A stretch of 64,000 nucleotides of DNA from NCBI GenBank assembly GCA_964563295.1, contig CAZLWX010000005.1, forward strand, positions 1-64,000, given 5' to 3'. The notes under the pieces are model-generated. The model was given only the letters and a program-made list of their open reading frames with translations, was not told the DNA's origin and ran no database searches. Of the stretch, positions 40,553-51,500 are shown piece by piece. The stretch is from Chryseosolibacter sp964563295 (GTDB taxonomy: Bacteria > Bacteroidota > Bacteroidia > Cytophagales > Cyclobacteriaceae). The translations under genes and the position numbers were made by a program. Numbering within the stretch: the stretch's first letter is position 1; each line of letters begins with the position of its first letter.

Positions 40553-40703
40553 TAAGCCGATTCCCGAGAATAAAGGGAGGAACTGGTTTTAAATGCCGGC
40601 GCCGATCCCGGGAACAGGACGACGAGAACACGGCATTCGGTCGGAAACAACCGGTCCGATCCTCAAATGAAGTCAACGTGTTCCCAATTCCGTTAATCCG
40701 GCA

Positions 40704-40711
40704 TACTTTTG
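40704..40711 (+). promoter_or_regulatory. candidate -7 promoter box for the alpha/beta hydrolase gene
   Basis: TACTTTTG matches TAnnTTTG exactly and ends five bases before the ATG, which would place the transcript start at the start codon (leaderless). No -33 element is clear. Confidence 0.38.
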
Positions 40712-40716
40712 TCGAC

Positions 40717-41481
40717 ATGAAACTCTTCTTTCGCGAACTCGGAAAAGGTCAGCCTATCGTAATCATGCACGGCATCTTTGGGTCGTCTGATAACTGGTTG
40801 ACACAGGCCCGCATATTATCCGCTCACTACCATGTATTTTCTCTCGATCTGCGGAACCACGGCCAGTCACCGCACGAAGACGCCTTCAACTACCCGGTGA
40901 TGGTCAGTGACCTCGTGGAATTCATCGACGACCATGGTTTGCGAGACCCCATTGTCATCGGCCATTCGATGGGTGGAAAGGTCGCGATGAACTTTGCCCT
41001 TGCGCACCCAACCAAGTTGTCGAAGCTGATCGTTGTCGACATCGCTCCCAAACCATACAATCTTGAACATTACACCATTCTTGAAGGGCTCAAGGCCATA
41101 CCGATTGACTCGATAACGTCGCGGACAGAGGCCGACGAAAAGCTTTCTGAATTCGTTCCCGAGCCCGAGGTGCGACAATTTCTCTTGAAGAACCTCCAAC
41201 GTAAACCTGAAGGAGGTTTTGGCTGGAAGTTAAACTTGAAATCGATCGACAAGAATTTACCTAAGATTGGCCTTGACCTCGAGTTCAAGGGGACGTTCAC
41301 AAAACCGACGCTGTTCATTCGCGGCGCGAAATCTCCTTACATCAAAGACCACGACATCGACAAGATTCAGCCGATTTTTCCGATGGTCGAAATGAAGACG
41401 TTGGACACTGGCCATTGGGTCCAGGCTGAGAAACCGAAAGAATTTGTCGAAACGGTCGAAGGTTGGCTGTCGAAAAATTAG
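40717..41481 (+). CDS. alpha/beta fold hydrolase, YbfF-like esterase
   Basis: The ATG at 40717 gives MKLFFRELGKGQPIVIMHGI, the normal start for this group; the longer open frame would run backwards over the lysA start. The 254-residue protein shows the oxyanion HGIFGSSDNW, the nucleophile elbow VIGHSMGGKVAMNFAL and the C-terminal histidine in LDTGHWVQAEKPKEF. An acid residue is expected near DLEFKGTFTKPTLFIRGAKS. It resembles YbfF, an esterase acting on short acyl esters and acyl-CoA. The natural substrate is unknown. It converges with prmA with five bases between the stops. Confidence 0.87.
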   Translation: MKLFFRELGKGQPIVIMHGIFGSSDNWLTQARILSAHYHVFSLDLRNHGQSPHEDAFNYPVMVSDLVEFIDDHGLRDPIVIGHSMGGKVAMNFALAHPTKLSKLIVVDIAPKPYNLEHYTILEGLKAIPIDSITSRTEADEKLSEFVPEPEVRQFLLKNLQRKPEGGFGWKLNLKSIDKNLPKIGLDLEFKGTFTKPTLFIRGAKSPYIKDHDIDKIQPIFPMVEMKTLDTGHWVQAEKPKEFVETVEGWLSKN

Positions 41482-41485
41482 GAAA

Positions 41486-42316
41486 TCATTTTTTCACCAG
41501 CAGCAGGCACGCCCAGTCGTCTTTGTCATCGCGTCGTGTTTCAGTGAGGCCTTGCGCTTGAGCTTCACGCAAAATCTCCTGGATGTCATGCGCATAAAAT
41601 CCGCTTATTAAAAGATGACCGCCTTTCTGAAGGTGATCACTATAGTTTCGGATTTCGTCCAGTAACACATTGCGGTTGATGTTGGCGAGAATAATGTCAA
41701 ACGGTTCTGCGAAATCAAGTTCAGCAATCTTCCCTTTTTGAATACGGATATTCTCGGAATCATTGACCTTGATATTATCCTGAGCATTGTCGACACTCCA
41801 GTCGTCTATGTCGAACGCCTCTACTTCTTTCGCGCCCAATTTGGCTGCCATGATTGACAAAATAGCCGTGCCGCAACCGGCATCCATCACCCGCTTATCC
41901 GAATGGTCCAACATCAGTTGGTTTCTGATCATCAAATAGGTTGTCTGATGATGGCCCGTTCCAAACGACATTCTCGGTGTAATGATGATTTCGTACTCGT
42001 ATTTTTTCTTTGGGCGATGGAATTCGGCGCGAATCAGGCAGCGACTATCGACGTCGATTGGCTCATAGTTCTTTTCCCACTCGGCGTTCCAGTTTCTTTT
42101 CTGAATCCGGTCAACTGACAATTCGATGGGTGCAAGCGGAGAGTAACGTTCGATAACGGAGTGAAGGGCATCCTTGTCGTAATTCTCCGCCTCAGAATAA
42201 GCGTCAAAGCCTCCGTCTGTTTCCAGGAAAGTGTCAAAACCGATTTCGGAAAACTCGGCAATCAGTATTTCCGCGTAAGCTGGATTGCAAGACACGCGCA
42301 ATTGGGTGTAGAACAT
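41486..42316 (-). CDS. prmA: ribosomal protein L11 methyltransferase
   Basis: The 276-residue protein has an N-terminal substrate domain (YTQLRVSCNPAYAEILIAEF) and a class I methyltransferase core with IITPRMSFGTGHHQTTYLM, VMDAGCGTAILSIMAAKLGA and the motif ILANINRNVLL that marks PrmA. PrmA trimethylates ribosomal protein L11. It starts three bases after the tpiA stop on the same strand, so the two are one operon, a pairing also common in other Bacteroidota. Confidence 0.94.
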   Translation of the reverse strand: MFYTQLRVSCNPAYAEILIAEFSEIGFDTFLETDGGFDAYSEAENYDKDALHSVIERYSPLAPIELSVDRIQKRNWNAEWEKNYEPIDVDSRCLIRAEFHRPKKKYEYEIIITPRMSFGTGHHQTTYLMIRNQLMLDHSDKRVMDAGCGTAILSIMAAKLGAKEVEAFDIDDWSVDNAQDNIKVNDSENIRIQKGKIAELDFAEPFDIILANINRNVLLDEIRNYSDHLQKGGHLLISGFYAHDIQEILREAQAQGLTETRRDDKDDWACLLLVKK

Positions 42317-42319
42317 GGA

Positions 42320-43081
42320 TCACAGGCTCTTAATGATGTCGGTGAATTCGCGCGACTTCAAGGACGCACCACCGACCAGCCCGCCGTCGACATCCGCGCC
42401 GGTAAATAATTCCCGAGCATTGGCCGCATTAACGCTGCCACCGTAAAGAATCGGGATCTCGTTGGCAACATCCGTGCCGTATTTTGCAGCAACGTGCTTT
42501 CGGATGACGGCATGCATTTCCTGCGCCTGCGCCGCCGTGGCAGTTTTTCCCGTTCCAATTGCCCAGACGGGTTCATAGGCGATAACGACCTTCTTTAGCG
42601 CTTCCTTATCGAGATGAAACAGACTCTCCTCGACCTGGTTGGTGACAAGTTTTTCGTGACCGCTCTTTTCGCGGACCTCCAACGGCTCGCCACAACAGAA
42701 AATCGGAGTAAGGTTATGGCGCAATGCCGCGTCAACCTTGCGGGCAAGAACAACTCCTTTCTCGCCGAAGTACTGGCGGCGTTCACTGTGACCGATGATC
42801 ACATAAGAAATATCGATTGATTTGAGCATCGCCGCAGATACCTCACCGGTGTAGGCGCCGGATTCATGCTCGCTGCAATTTTGAGCCGCCACGGAAATTT
42901 TCGAATGGCTTCCGACGAGGGCTCTGACGGGCACGAGGTAAGGAAAAGGCACGCAGAACACAACCCTGACTCCGCCCTTAACTTCATCGTTTACCATGTT
43001 CAAGACTTCAGAAGCGAGGGTACGGGCCTCGTCCAGCGTCTTATTCATTTTCCAGTTACCTGCTACAATCTGTTGCCGCAT
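42320..43081 (-). CDS. tpiA: triosephosphate isomerase
   Basis: The start at 43081 gives the canonical MRQQIVAGNWKMNKTLDEAR with the catalytic lysine; the open frame extends upstream without support. The catalytic histidine is in VIIGHSERRQYFGE and the catalytic glutamate in VIAYEPVWAIGTGKTATAAQ. The phosphate-binding C-terminal motif is ILYGGSVNAANA. It interconverts DHAP and glyceraldehyde-3-phosphate in glycolysis. A perfect -7 box lies about 20 bases upstream. Confidence 0.97.
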   Translation of the reverse strand: MRQQIVAGNWKMNKTLDEARTLASEVLNMVNDEVKGGVRVVFCVPFPYLVPVRALVGSHSKISVAAQNCSEHESGAYTGEVSAAMLKSIDISYVIIGHSERRQYFGEKGVVLARKVDAALRHNLTPIFCCGEPLEVREKSGHEKLVTNQVEESLFHLDKEALKKVVIAYEPVWAIGTGKTATAAQAQEMHAVIRKHVAAKYGTDVANEIPILYGGSVNAANARELFTGADVDGGLVGGASLKSREFTDIIKSL

Positions 43082-43099
43082 CTTATAAATTATTTGCCG

Positions 43100-43107
43100 C
43101 AAAGATA
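43100..43107 (-). promoter_or_regulatory. candidate -7 promoter box for tpiA-prmA
   Basis: TATCTTTG on the minus strand matches TAnnTTTG exactly, 18 bases upstream of the tpiA ATG. A TTTTG lies 27 bases further upstream, wider than usual spacing. Confidence 0.5.
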
Positions 43108-43178
43108 ACAGAATCACCACATGGTCGGATGGTGCAAAACTGTGCGTCAGCCGCTTTAGAACTCCGGAATCAAGGGGA

Positions 43179-44480
43179 TTACTTCATGTACATGTAGTCA
43201 AGCGTCAGGTTCAGCAATGCGCGCACGCCTACGATCATCCCGTCTTCATCCATCATGAAATCAGGAGTGTGATGCGAGGGCGCAGTCGCCAAATCAATTT
43301 CAGGCGGGCATGCGCCGACGAAGAAAAACAAACCGGGTACTTTCTTTTGGAAGAACGAGAAGTCTTCCGCGCCAGTTTGTGCGTCAATTATGGCGACGTT
43401 CTTTGCGCCTGCCGCGCGCTGAAGGCTGGGCAACATCGTTGCGGTTAAGGCAGGGTCGTTGTATGTCACTGCAGTTTTCGAGTCGATCACAACTTCGGCG
43501 CGGGCTCCGGCGCTTTCCGCAATCTTCTCGGCCGTCAATTTGATCTTCTCGTGAATTTTCCGCTGCATTTCGGTGTCGAAGGTCCTGATCGTTCCCGACA
43601 TCTCGAGTGATTCAGGAATAATATTCTCCCGGATACCCGAATTGATCCGACCTACCGAAATAACGGCAGCTTCTTTCGTCAGCTCAGTTTGCCGGCTGAT
43701 GATCGTCTGAAGGCCATTGATGATCTGCGAGGCAACTACTATGGGATCGACGCCTTTCCAGGGCTGTGAACCATGAGCCTGACGACCATAAACGCGTATA
43801 GTAAACCAGTCTGATGCAGCCATGAAACCCATCGGTTTGTACTCAATGTGGCCCAGCGGACTCGTCGCATGAATGTGTAGTCCAAAAATGACGTCAACCT
43901 TTGGGTTTTCGAGCACTCCTTCCTTAACCATCAGTTCTGCGCCGCCTTCTTCTCCCGCGGGAGGACCTTCTTCGGCGGGTTGAAAAATGAATTTGACTGA
44001 GCCCCTAAGATCTTCCTTATTCTTTGCAAGGATTTCCGCAACGCCCATGAGGATAGCCACATGTGAATCGTGACCGCAGGCGTGCATGACGCCGGTCTCC
44101 ATTCCGTTGAAGGTGGTTGTTTCTTTCGAAGCAAATGGAAGGCTGTTGCGTTCGGTGACGGGAAGGGCATCCATGTCGGCCCGCAAGGCGATTACAGGAC
44201 CCGGCTTAGCGCCCTTCAGAAGTCCAACAACACCAGTCTTGGCGACGCCAGTCTTTACTTCTATACCCAACGACCGAAGATGTTCGGCAACTTTTTCTGA
44301 AGTTTTGAATTCGCGATTCGATAACTCCGGGTACTGGTGGAAGTGACGGCGCCATTCAATGACTTTTGGTTCAATATCCTTCGTCATTTGGTCAAGCCTG
44401 GACTGGAGTTTTGGACTCACCTGACTGAAAACCGGGAGAGAAAGGCTCAGGAAGATTGTGGTGTGCAGAAATTTCCTCAT
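43179..44480 (-). CDS. exported M20 family amidohydrolase
   Basis: The 433-residue protein has a signal peptide (MRKFLHTTIFLSLSLPVFSQ) and the M20D amidohydrolase layout with metal-site motifs RADMDALPVTE, HACGHDSHVAILMGVAEIL, FQPAEEG and VIFGLHIHATSPLG, plus a dimerisation lid domain (AAVISVGRINSGIRENIIPE). The C-terminal metal histidine is in APSHHTPDFMMDEDGM. Relatives hydrolyse N-acyl amino acids, hippurate or indole-3-acetyl conjugates. The periplasmic location suggests scavenging of conjugated amino acids. The exact substrate is unknown. It is monocistronic as far as can be seen. Confidence 0.9.
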   Translation of the reverse strand: MRKFLHTTIFLSLSLPVFSQVSPKLQSRLDQMTKDIEPKVIEWRRHFHQYPELSNREFKTSEKVAEHLRSLGIEVKTGVAKTGVVGLLKGAKPGPVIALRADMDALPVTERNSLPFASKETTTFNGMETGVMHACGHDSHVAILMGVAEILAKNKEDLRGSVKFIFQPAEEGPPAGEEGGAELMVKEGVLENPKVDVIFGLHIHATSPLGHIEYKPMGFMAASDWFTIRVYGRQAHGSQPWKGVDPIVVASQIINGLQTIISRQTELTKEAAVISVGRINSGIRENIIPESLEMSGTIRTFDTEMQRKIHEKIKLTAEKIAESAGARAEVVIDSKTAVTYNDPALTATMLPSLQRAAGAKNVAIIDAQTGAEDFSFFQKKVPGLFFFVGACPPEIDLATAPSHHTPDFMMDEDGMIVGVRALLNLTLDYMYMK

Positions 44481-44625
44481 GTTCTAAATGAATTTTGGGT
44501 TGCGGGAAGATAGCAAAAAGGCTCTCGCAGTAGAAAAGCATTTCCCATAAGAGGGAATGACAGGAAATGTAGTCGTCTCCCGGGTTCCCTTTCGTTTGCA
44601 GAAGCGATAAAGGCTATGAGGGGTG

Positions 44626-44642
44626 GCCAAATAATATTTGGC
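44626..44642. promoter_or_regulatory. perfect 17-bp palindrome upstream of the caspase operon
   Basis: GCCAAATA-A-TATTTGGC has 8-bp perfect arms around a single base. It lies about 70 bases before the first gene of the KNH/adhesin/caspase operon and is a plausible repressor or activator site. About one such palindrome is expected by chance in a window this size, so the position is the main argument. Confidence 0.4.
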
Positions 44643-44711
44643 AACAGCCGTGGTCCTCGTAATTGAGTAGCCTTTTCTCTAATTTTACCTTCTTACCTAA
44701 TCGTAACTACC

Positions 44712-45461
44712 ATGCGAAGGATAGCCGCCTTACTGTCAATCGTGGTGTTTGGTACCACCGCGTTTGCACAGCGTGTTGCAGTCAAAAAAGTTGAGTTAGC
44801 CGGGGAACAAGTCATCGTTCACTATGATCTTGAAGACAGTAATCCCGCCAATGACTACCAGATTTTTCTCTACTCTTCCCAAAACAATTTTACCACCGCG
44901 CTTACCCATGTCACGGGCGATGTCGGCAACGAAGTGAAGCCTGGTGCCAACCGCAAAATCATCTGGGACATCCGGAAAGAGCTCGGCCCCTACAAAGGCA
45001 AGCTGTCATTGGAAGTGCGCGGTCAGGTTTATGCTCCTTTTGTAAAGCTCCAGGGCTTTGACGTAAAGAAAAAGTACAAACGTGGAAAGAGCATAACGCT
45101 AACATGGAAGGCCAACAGCCCCACACCGGTTCATATTGAATTATTCCGCGGTTCGTTGCGCGTGGGAGGTGAGAACAACCACCCGAATAACGGGCTTTAC
45201 TCAATCACTATTCCGGCGAAAGCCAAGCCGGGAAAAGATTACCGCATCAAGTTTACCGATTCGCGCAATGGCGACGAGATTATTTACACCGGCTACTTCC
45301 AGGTTGTACCGAAGATCCCGTTGCTGCTGAAAATTGCGCCTATCGTTGTTGCCGGCGGTGCCGCGGCGTTGCTCGCGCCGAAGCCGTCTCCAGGTGGTGG
45401 CGGAGGCGACGACAATGGCGATGACTTTATTGCGCTGCCGGACCTGCCGGGCGGAAATTGA
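44712..45461 (+). CDS. exported KNH-domain protein, first gene of the caspase operon
   Basis: The 249-residue protein has a signal peptide (MRRIAALLSIVVFGTTAFAQ) and an Ig-like beta domain (about residues 21-110, VIVHYDLEDSNPANDYQIFL, VTGDVGNEVKPGANRKIIWD). A Kre9/KNH-type domain follows (about 115-205, KRGKSITLTWKANSPTPVHI, HPNNGLYSITIPAKAKPGKD). A hydrophobic segment comes next (IPLLLKIAPIVVAGGAAALL), and the tail is Gly/Asp-rich (GGGGGDDNGDDF). The KNH domain is known from yeast cell-wall proteins and many bacterial surface proteins; its ligand is unclear. The late membrane segment suggests it is anchored in a membrane with the tail exposed. It lies 40 bases before the giant surface protein gene and is probably co-transcribed. 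Confidence 0.8.
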   Translation: MRRIAALLSIVVFGTTAFAQRVAVKKVELAGEQVIVHYDLEDSNPANDYQIFLYSSQNNFTTALTHVTGDVGNEVKPGANRKIIWDIRKELGPYKGKLSLEVRGQVYAPFVKLQGFDVKKKYKRGKSITLTWKANSPTPVHIELFRGSLRVGGENNHPNNGLYSITIPAKAKPGKDYRIKFTDSRNGDEIIYTGYFQVVPKIPLLLKIAPIVVAGGAAALLAPKPSPGGGGGDDNGDDFIALPDLPGGN

Positions 45462-45501
45462 ACCTTGACCATTCTCCTGAACTGACTACAACTGTGCTGA
45501 T

Positions 45502-48500
45502 ATGAAATTGAGATTACCGATACTCATTCTTCTTCTCGCTATCTCCGGGATCGTCCACGCCCAGAGTTATAATCCTGTCCTCTGGCAACAAAAGGACGGA
45601 CCGTTAGGTGGAGAGGTTATAGACATTGAATTTGATGCTTCTTCTGGACGCTTGTTCGCGATCGTTGGGGATTCGCGTTTACTTTACTATTCGGACGACG
45701 AAGGAGCAACGTGGACAAAGAAAACCACCGGCGCGGGCGATTTCAACTTCTTCAACGATATTGAAATAACCAACAATTCGATCTATCTGACTACTTCGTT
45801 CAGTGTCTGGATGTCCGCAGACGGAGGCAACATCTTTTCAGAGATCTCTGATAATTCAAATTTCAACAATGCAAACAGGATCATAAGGTTGTCTAATGGC
45901 AGACTGGTGGTGCTTGGCAACAACGCGATCCACTACTCCATCAATAATGGAGGAAATTGGACGCAGGGGTATCAACCCCCGACATCCTTTAACGGAAGAT
46001 GGCTGGCCAGCAACGATGCCGACCAAATCTTCATGATCGTCGATGAACGCCCATATCGCTCAAACGACTTCGGCGTAAATTTTAGTGAGTTTTCGACTGG
46101 CATTCCAGTTGGCGAACGGGTTAACAGCCTGGTTAGGAATAATGCCGGCACTGGTATTTACTGTGTCACAGAAGAGAATATTTATGTTTCCGATGGTAAT
46201 AGTGATTGGGTTTCAATAGCTGGGGGCAGTATTTCCGACGCGACAATCTCCGATTTCGGCGGACAGCCCAGCTTCATTGAGTTCTCCGCCGATGGCCTGG
46301 GGATGTACTTTATCGATAACCTGAACAAGAAGCTTCATGCCAAGGCCACAGGCGATGGTCCTGCCAACTGGGCGCTTCGTCAATCCTCATTCCCGACTAC
46401 TACCACGGATGTCGTGGCGGCAAGTGCGAAGAACTTCCCTACTGCCAACACGTCAACTGCATTCTTTGGCGCTGAAGACGGCGTTTACAAGACCACCTCG
46501 GGTGGTACTACCTTTTCCGCTGCAAATTCCGGCATCGCCGGGATGGATCCCAGTGTATTCTTTGCCACTAGTTTTCAAGGTTTGTTCATGCAGGTTGGCC
46601 AGGATATTCTGCGCTCGACCAACGACGGCGACAGCTGGTCTCAGCTCTCAGGCATTCCACCAGATGGCATAAGCTCATTCATAACAAATAGCGTCGGCGA
46701 TCAGCTCTATCTCGCCACCAGCGACAAAATTTATCAAGCCTTTGATGGTAGTTTTTGGTCGGAGATCACTCCTCCACTTTCATCGCTTTTCTTTCCGGAA
46801 CTGTTCGCACCGGATGCTGACAACCTTTTCGCTCGGGATTTTGATCGAATATACCATTCGCCTGACAGGGGATCCACCTGGTCGCCCGCGGTTACGATTA
46901 CTGGACTGCCTATGGGTGGTATAGGACCCAATGATTTCGTTTTTATATCTCCCTTTGCGGCCCTCTGGCACTTACGTGACTTCGCTGCCGGGGTTGATAA
47001 ACTGTACCTGATCTCACTGACGTATGCGGCTGATGTGCTCGTCTCCGCAACGGCCACCGATATCAGCGCCAACCTTCCTTTGAATGTGGACGATGTCTCC
47101 AACCTTTATGCGTCAAACGGAAAAGCGTATGCGGAGACATTCGCGGGCGGTCTCGCAGGTTCAGATGACGGGGGCCAGTCGTGGCAAATGCTTAGTCTAA
47201 GCAACCCATTTGGCGTTTTCCTTGCCCGCAACGGATATATGTTCGCCACGTTCTCAGGAAATCAAATTCACATATCGCGTGACGGCGGGGAAACATTTCA
47301 GACGACCACCCTTGACCTGAACGCATCGATCCAGGACATACGTGGGATTGACATCGATGCTGACGGAATTGCTTACCTCGCGATCAGGGACAATTTTGTC
47401 TACGCCTCAACAAAGTCAATTGTCGTTCCCGAAGCTCCAACGAATGCAATCGAGTTAGGCAATATCGGGAGGACCGTGGCGATTGCTTGGGATGACAACA
47501 GCACCAACGAAGAACAGTTTAATGTGAGCATCTCCGTCGACGGAGTCAATTATACAAGTGCGGGTGTCTCATTCGATAACTCCTGTACAACGCCGAATGG
47601 GAGGGGCTTTTTCACGCTCGAGAACTTAACACCTGACACGGACTACTCCATTCGGATTGTAGCCCAGAGTGAAGCCGGCACATCGGCGCCGACACAGGTT
47701 GACATCCTTACCGATGCTACAGTATGTTCGCCAACCATCCCGGATAACCGAAGCTGGTCAGCGGTGAATTCTCAGGAGAGTGGCTTCCCCGCAGCGGGCC
47801 CAAAAACGGTGGGCATTGTTCACCTGGGTAACGGAAAGTACAAGGTCTCAGATGTGGGACTTGGATTGCTTGGCGGATCGCCTTTTTTTCATTCAGGCGA
47901 CGTTTCAGCGACCTTCTACGAAAACTGCGGCGAAACTCTTCTTGGAGACGACGATAGAGACGTGAGACCAAATGGTGTAGGAACCTGGGATGGAGTGAAT
48001 ACCCTCACGCTGAAATGGAGAACCTGCAGGGCCGACGAATTTGAGACGATCACTTTCACTCTTAATGGTGATGATCCCGCGCCTGCAGCTCCGCAAAACC
48101 CGTTAGCTTATTCGCTTACTGCGACATCCATTGAAGTAAACTGGCAGACGTCTTATTTTCAAACATCCTTTGTGGTGGAGCGCTCGTTAAATGGAACTTC
48201 CGGTTGGACTGAAGTGGGTACCGTCAACTATCCGACGCAGCGATTAGTCGACAACGGGCCGCTGACCGTCGGAACGACTTACTATTACCGGGTGAAGGCG
48301 TTGAATGCCGAGGACGAGGCATCTCCCTATTCCGCGGTAACGTCCGTCGCATTCTCGGTCCCGAAGTTTTTGTTGGGCGACAATGCCATCACCAATACCC
48401 AGTCAGCAACGATCGGGTCATACTTTGCGGATTTCAATAACGATGGATTTGATGATTATTTCACCATGTCGTTCGACATCGAAACCGAATCGGGGAGTCC

Positions 48501-51500
48501 AGTAATATTTCAAAACAATGGTGCCGGGGATTTCACACCAGTTGTCCCGGTATTTGATAGTCAACCCTATTTCTTTGCTACGATTGCCGATTATGACAAT
48601 GACAGCAAAGTAGACGTGCTGTTTCACGCTCAGGAAGCCGCTATTGCCGATCTGTATAGGGGCAACGGGAATTTTACCTTTACGAAAGTAAACTCAGGCC
48701 TGGGCGACCTGGCCAATGTTACTGCCGAGGACATTGAGATACAATCATCATCGTGGGGAGACCTTAACAATGATGGACTACTTGACCTGATTGTAGCAGG
48801 TCCGAGGCAAACGAATGGCAGCCAGGGCCGGTTGTTGGTCTATCGTCAGAATGCAAACCACAGCTTCACAAAGATCCCCGCGGGTGATATGTCAACAGAC
48901 ACTGAAAGATCGTTCGGTGCTTTTTGGGCTGACTACAACAACGATGGCTTCCAGGACGTTGCTATCGCCAATTCAGGCGGGCCCTGCAGACTCTATAAGA
49001 ACAATGGCAACGAGACGTTTACGAAAATGATTGGAGGAGGCTTCGATGCCAACGCCGCCCTGTTGATCGCCTGGGGCGATTACAATAACGACGGGTTCAT
49101 GGATATGTTTGTTCCGAATTCAGCGCAACACGCCCTGTACAAGAACAATGGTAATGAAACCTTCACGAAGGATGTGAGCACTCAAGTGTCGCAGATTGGC
49201 CAGGTGGTGGGTACCGTGTGGGCCGATTACAACAACGACGGCTACCTGGACTTATTTACCAGCGGCTTCATTGGAGTTCCTGCACGTCTCTTCATGCGCG
49301 ACGCATCGGTGCCCTCAGTTGTGACCTTCACTGAAATAGACAATGAGAAGATCAATGACTTTTCCGTCTTCCACTATGGGGCGTCGACCGCGGATTATGA
49401 CAGGAACGGTTTTATGGACATCGCCATGTCGGCATTCCAGTTCAGCGAAGACGGCGACGACGTTAGCAACGCCAACGGCAACCTGTTTGACAACAACATC
49501 CTCACAGGAAACTGGAGCGAGATAAAACTCAATCCGCTACTGGGCAATAAGGGCGGAGTTGGAGCCCGTGTTACGGTGCAAGCCGGTGGCATCACGCAGA
49601 CGCGCGAGTTCCCAACCAGCAATTCGTTGGTATCCCGAAGCACATCCATTGCGCATTTCGGCATCGGTTCCGCCAGCACGATTAACAACATACAGGTCAA
49701 GTGGGCCAATGGCGATGTTCAAAATTATCCGAACCCGCCGAAAAACCAGTTTCTTGTAATCAACCAGGACAGCCAGGGTCCAACGATTTCCACGCGTGAG
49801 CCTGCGCACGAATCGGTTGATATTAATACTACTACCAGTATTGTCTTAACGCTGAATGAAGCAGGCACAGCAGTCGTTGGAAAGAACCTGATGATATCTC
49901 CCGCGGCAGGCGGTCCGGCGGTGTTCGCGCTGCCAGTAACTTCAGCGTTGAAGGATGGAAACAAGTTCACGTTTGCGCTGACCGGCAAATTGCAGCCACT
50001 TACCGAGTACACTGTAACACTTGACGCTGGCGCATTCCTGGACAAATACACGAACCCTTCTCCGGAAGTCACTTCGCTGTCGTGGACATTCACGACTATC
50101 GCGGCGCCAGAGGCAGTCACACTGAGCCCCGCGCACAACGCCACCGGTATCCTCGCCGACACCAAAATCAAGATTACGCTCGACCGGGCTACCACACCGG
50201 TAGCGGGAAAATTTCTACTTCTCTACCTCCACAGCAATTTGGCCGCGCCGATCACTGGTGTCGACCTCGGCGAAGCTGATCAAAATGGAAACGAATACAC
50301 CTTTACACTTCCGTCAAAGCTGGCGTCTAATACCCAGTACAATATTTCTGTCGATGCCGGAGCATTTGTCGACGGGAACGGAAACGAGTCTCTGGAATTC
50401 CCAACGGGACTATGGACATTCACGGTGGGCAATGGCCCCATCGTATCCGCGCTGACGCCTGCGCACAACGCGACCGGCATAGACGCGAACACTTCGCTGA
50501 AGATCGATTTTAACGCCGACGTAGAAGCCGTGGCGGGAAAGTCGGTCAAGATTTTCAAGGCTTCGGACCTTGTTAACCCGGTGCATACTTTTGATGCCTC
50601 CGAGGGGACTATAGACGGCGCATCGGCGGAGTTTGAACTAACGGAACTCCTGGAATCCGGGATTGGATACAAAGTCAGTATCGAACAGGGAGCCTTTGTA
50701 CTCGCCGTCGGCAAGAACGACTTCACGGGGCTTGCTGCAGCTAATTGGTCGTTCACGACTTCGACAGGTCCTGTAGTGACGGAACTCTTACCTGCGAACG
50801 CTGATGTAAATGTCGATGCGAACAGCGCGTTGGTGGTTAAATTCGGCGAAACCGTAGACCCTGTTTCCGGCAAGAACCTCAAGATCTTCGAAGCCTCTGA
50901 TTTGGTGAATGCTGTTGATGTAATCGATTTGTCGTCGGCCACTAACAACGGTGGTTTGGAATTCACGTTCACGCCAACCATTACACTTGCACCAAATACA
51001 ACATATAAAGTAAGCATCGACGCCGGCGCCTTTGTATCAATTGCGGGGGGCAACAGTTTTGCCGGGCTGAATACGTCCGCCTGGTCGTTCACCACTTCGA
51101 TAGGTCCCTCGATTACAGGTCTGTCGCCTGCGAATGGTTCGGGCGACATCGACGCCAACACCACACTAGTCGTTTCGTTTGGCGAAACCGTAGACCCCAA
51201 TCCTGGCAAGAAACTCAGGATTTTCGAAGCCTCTGACTTGGTGAATGCCGTTGACGTCATCGATTTGTCGTCAGCCGCTAATAACGGTGGTTTGGAATTC
51301 ACATTCACGCCAACAATAACACTCGCACCAAGCACAACCTACAAAGTAAGCATTGACCTGGGCGCGTTTGTATCAACGGCTGGAAGTAATAGTTTCGTTG
51401 GACTCAATCCATCGGCCTGGTCGTTCACCACGTCGGCAGGCCCTGGTATCACAACCCTTACCCCCGACGATGGTTCGGTCGATGTCGAGGTCACGACCAC

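Noticed and set aside
44680..44687. TAATTTTA as a -7 box for the caspase operon
   Set aside because: It lacks the final G and the nearest TTG is only 14 bases upstream, too close for the usual spacing.
50280..51335. Long open frame (351 codons) on the minus strand inside the giant protein gene
   Set aside because: It is the antisense shadow of the tandem Ig-like repeats; its product repeats with the same period and has no signal or family motif.
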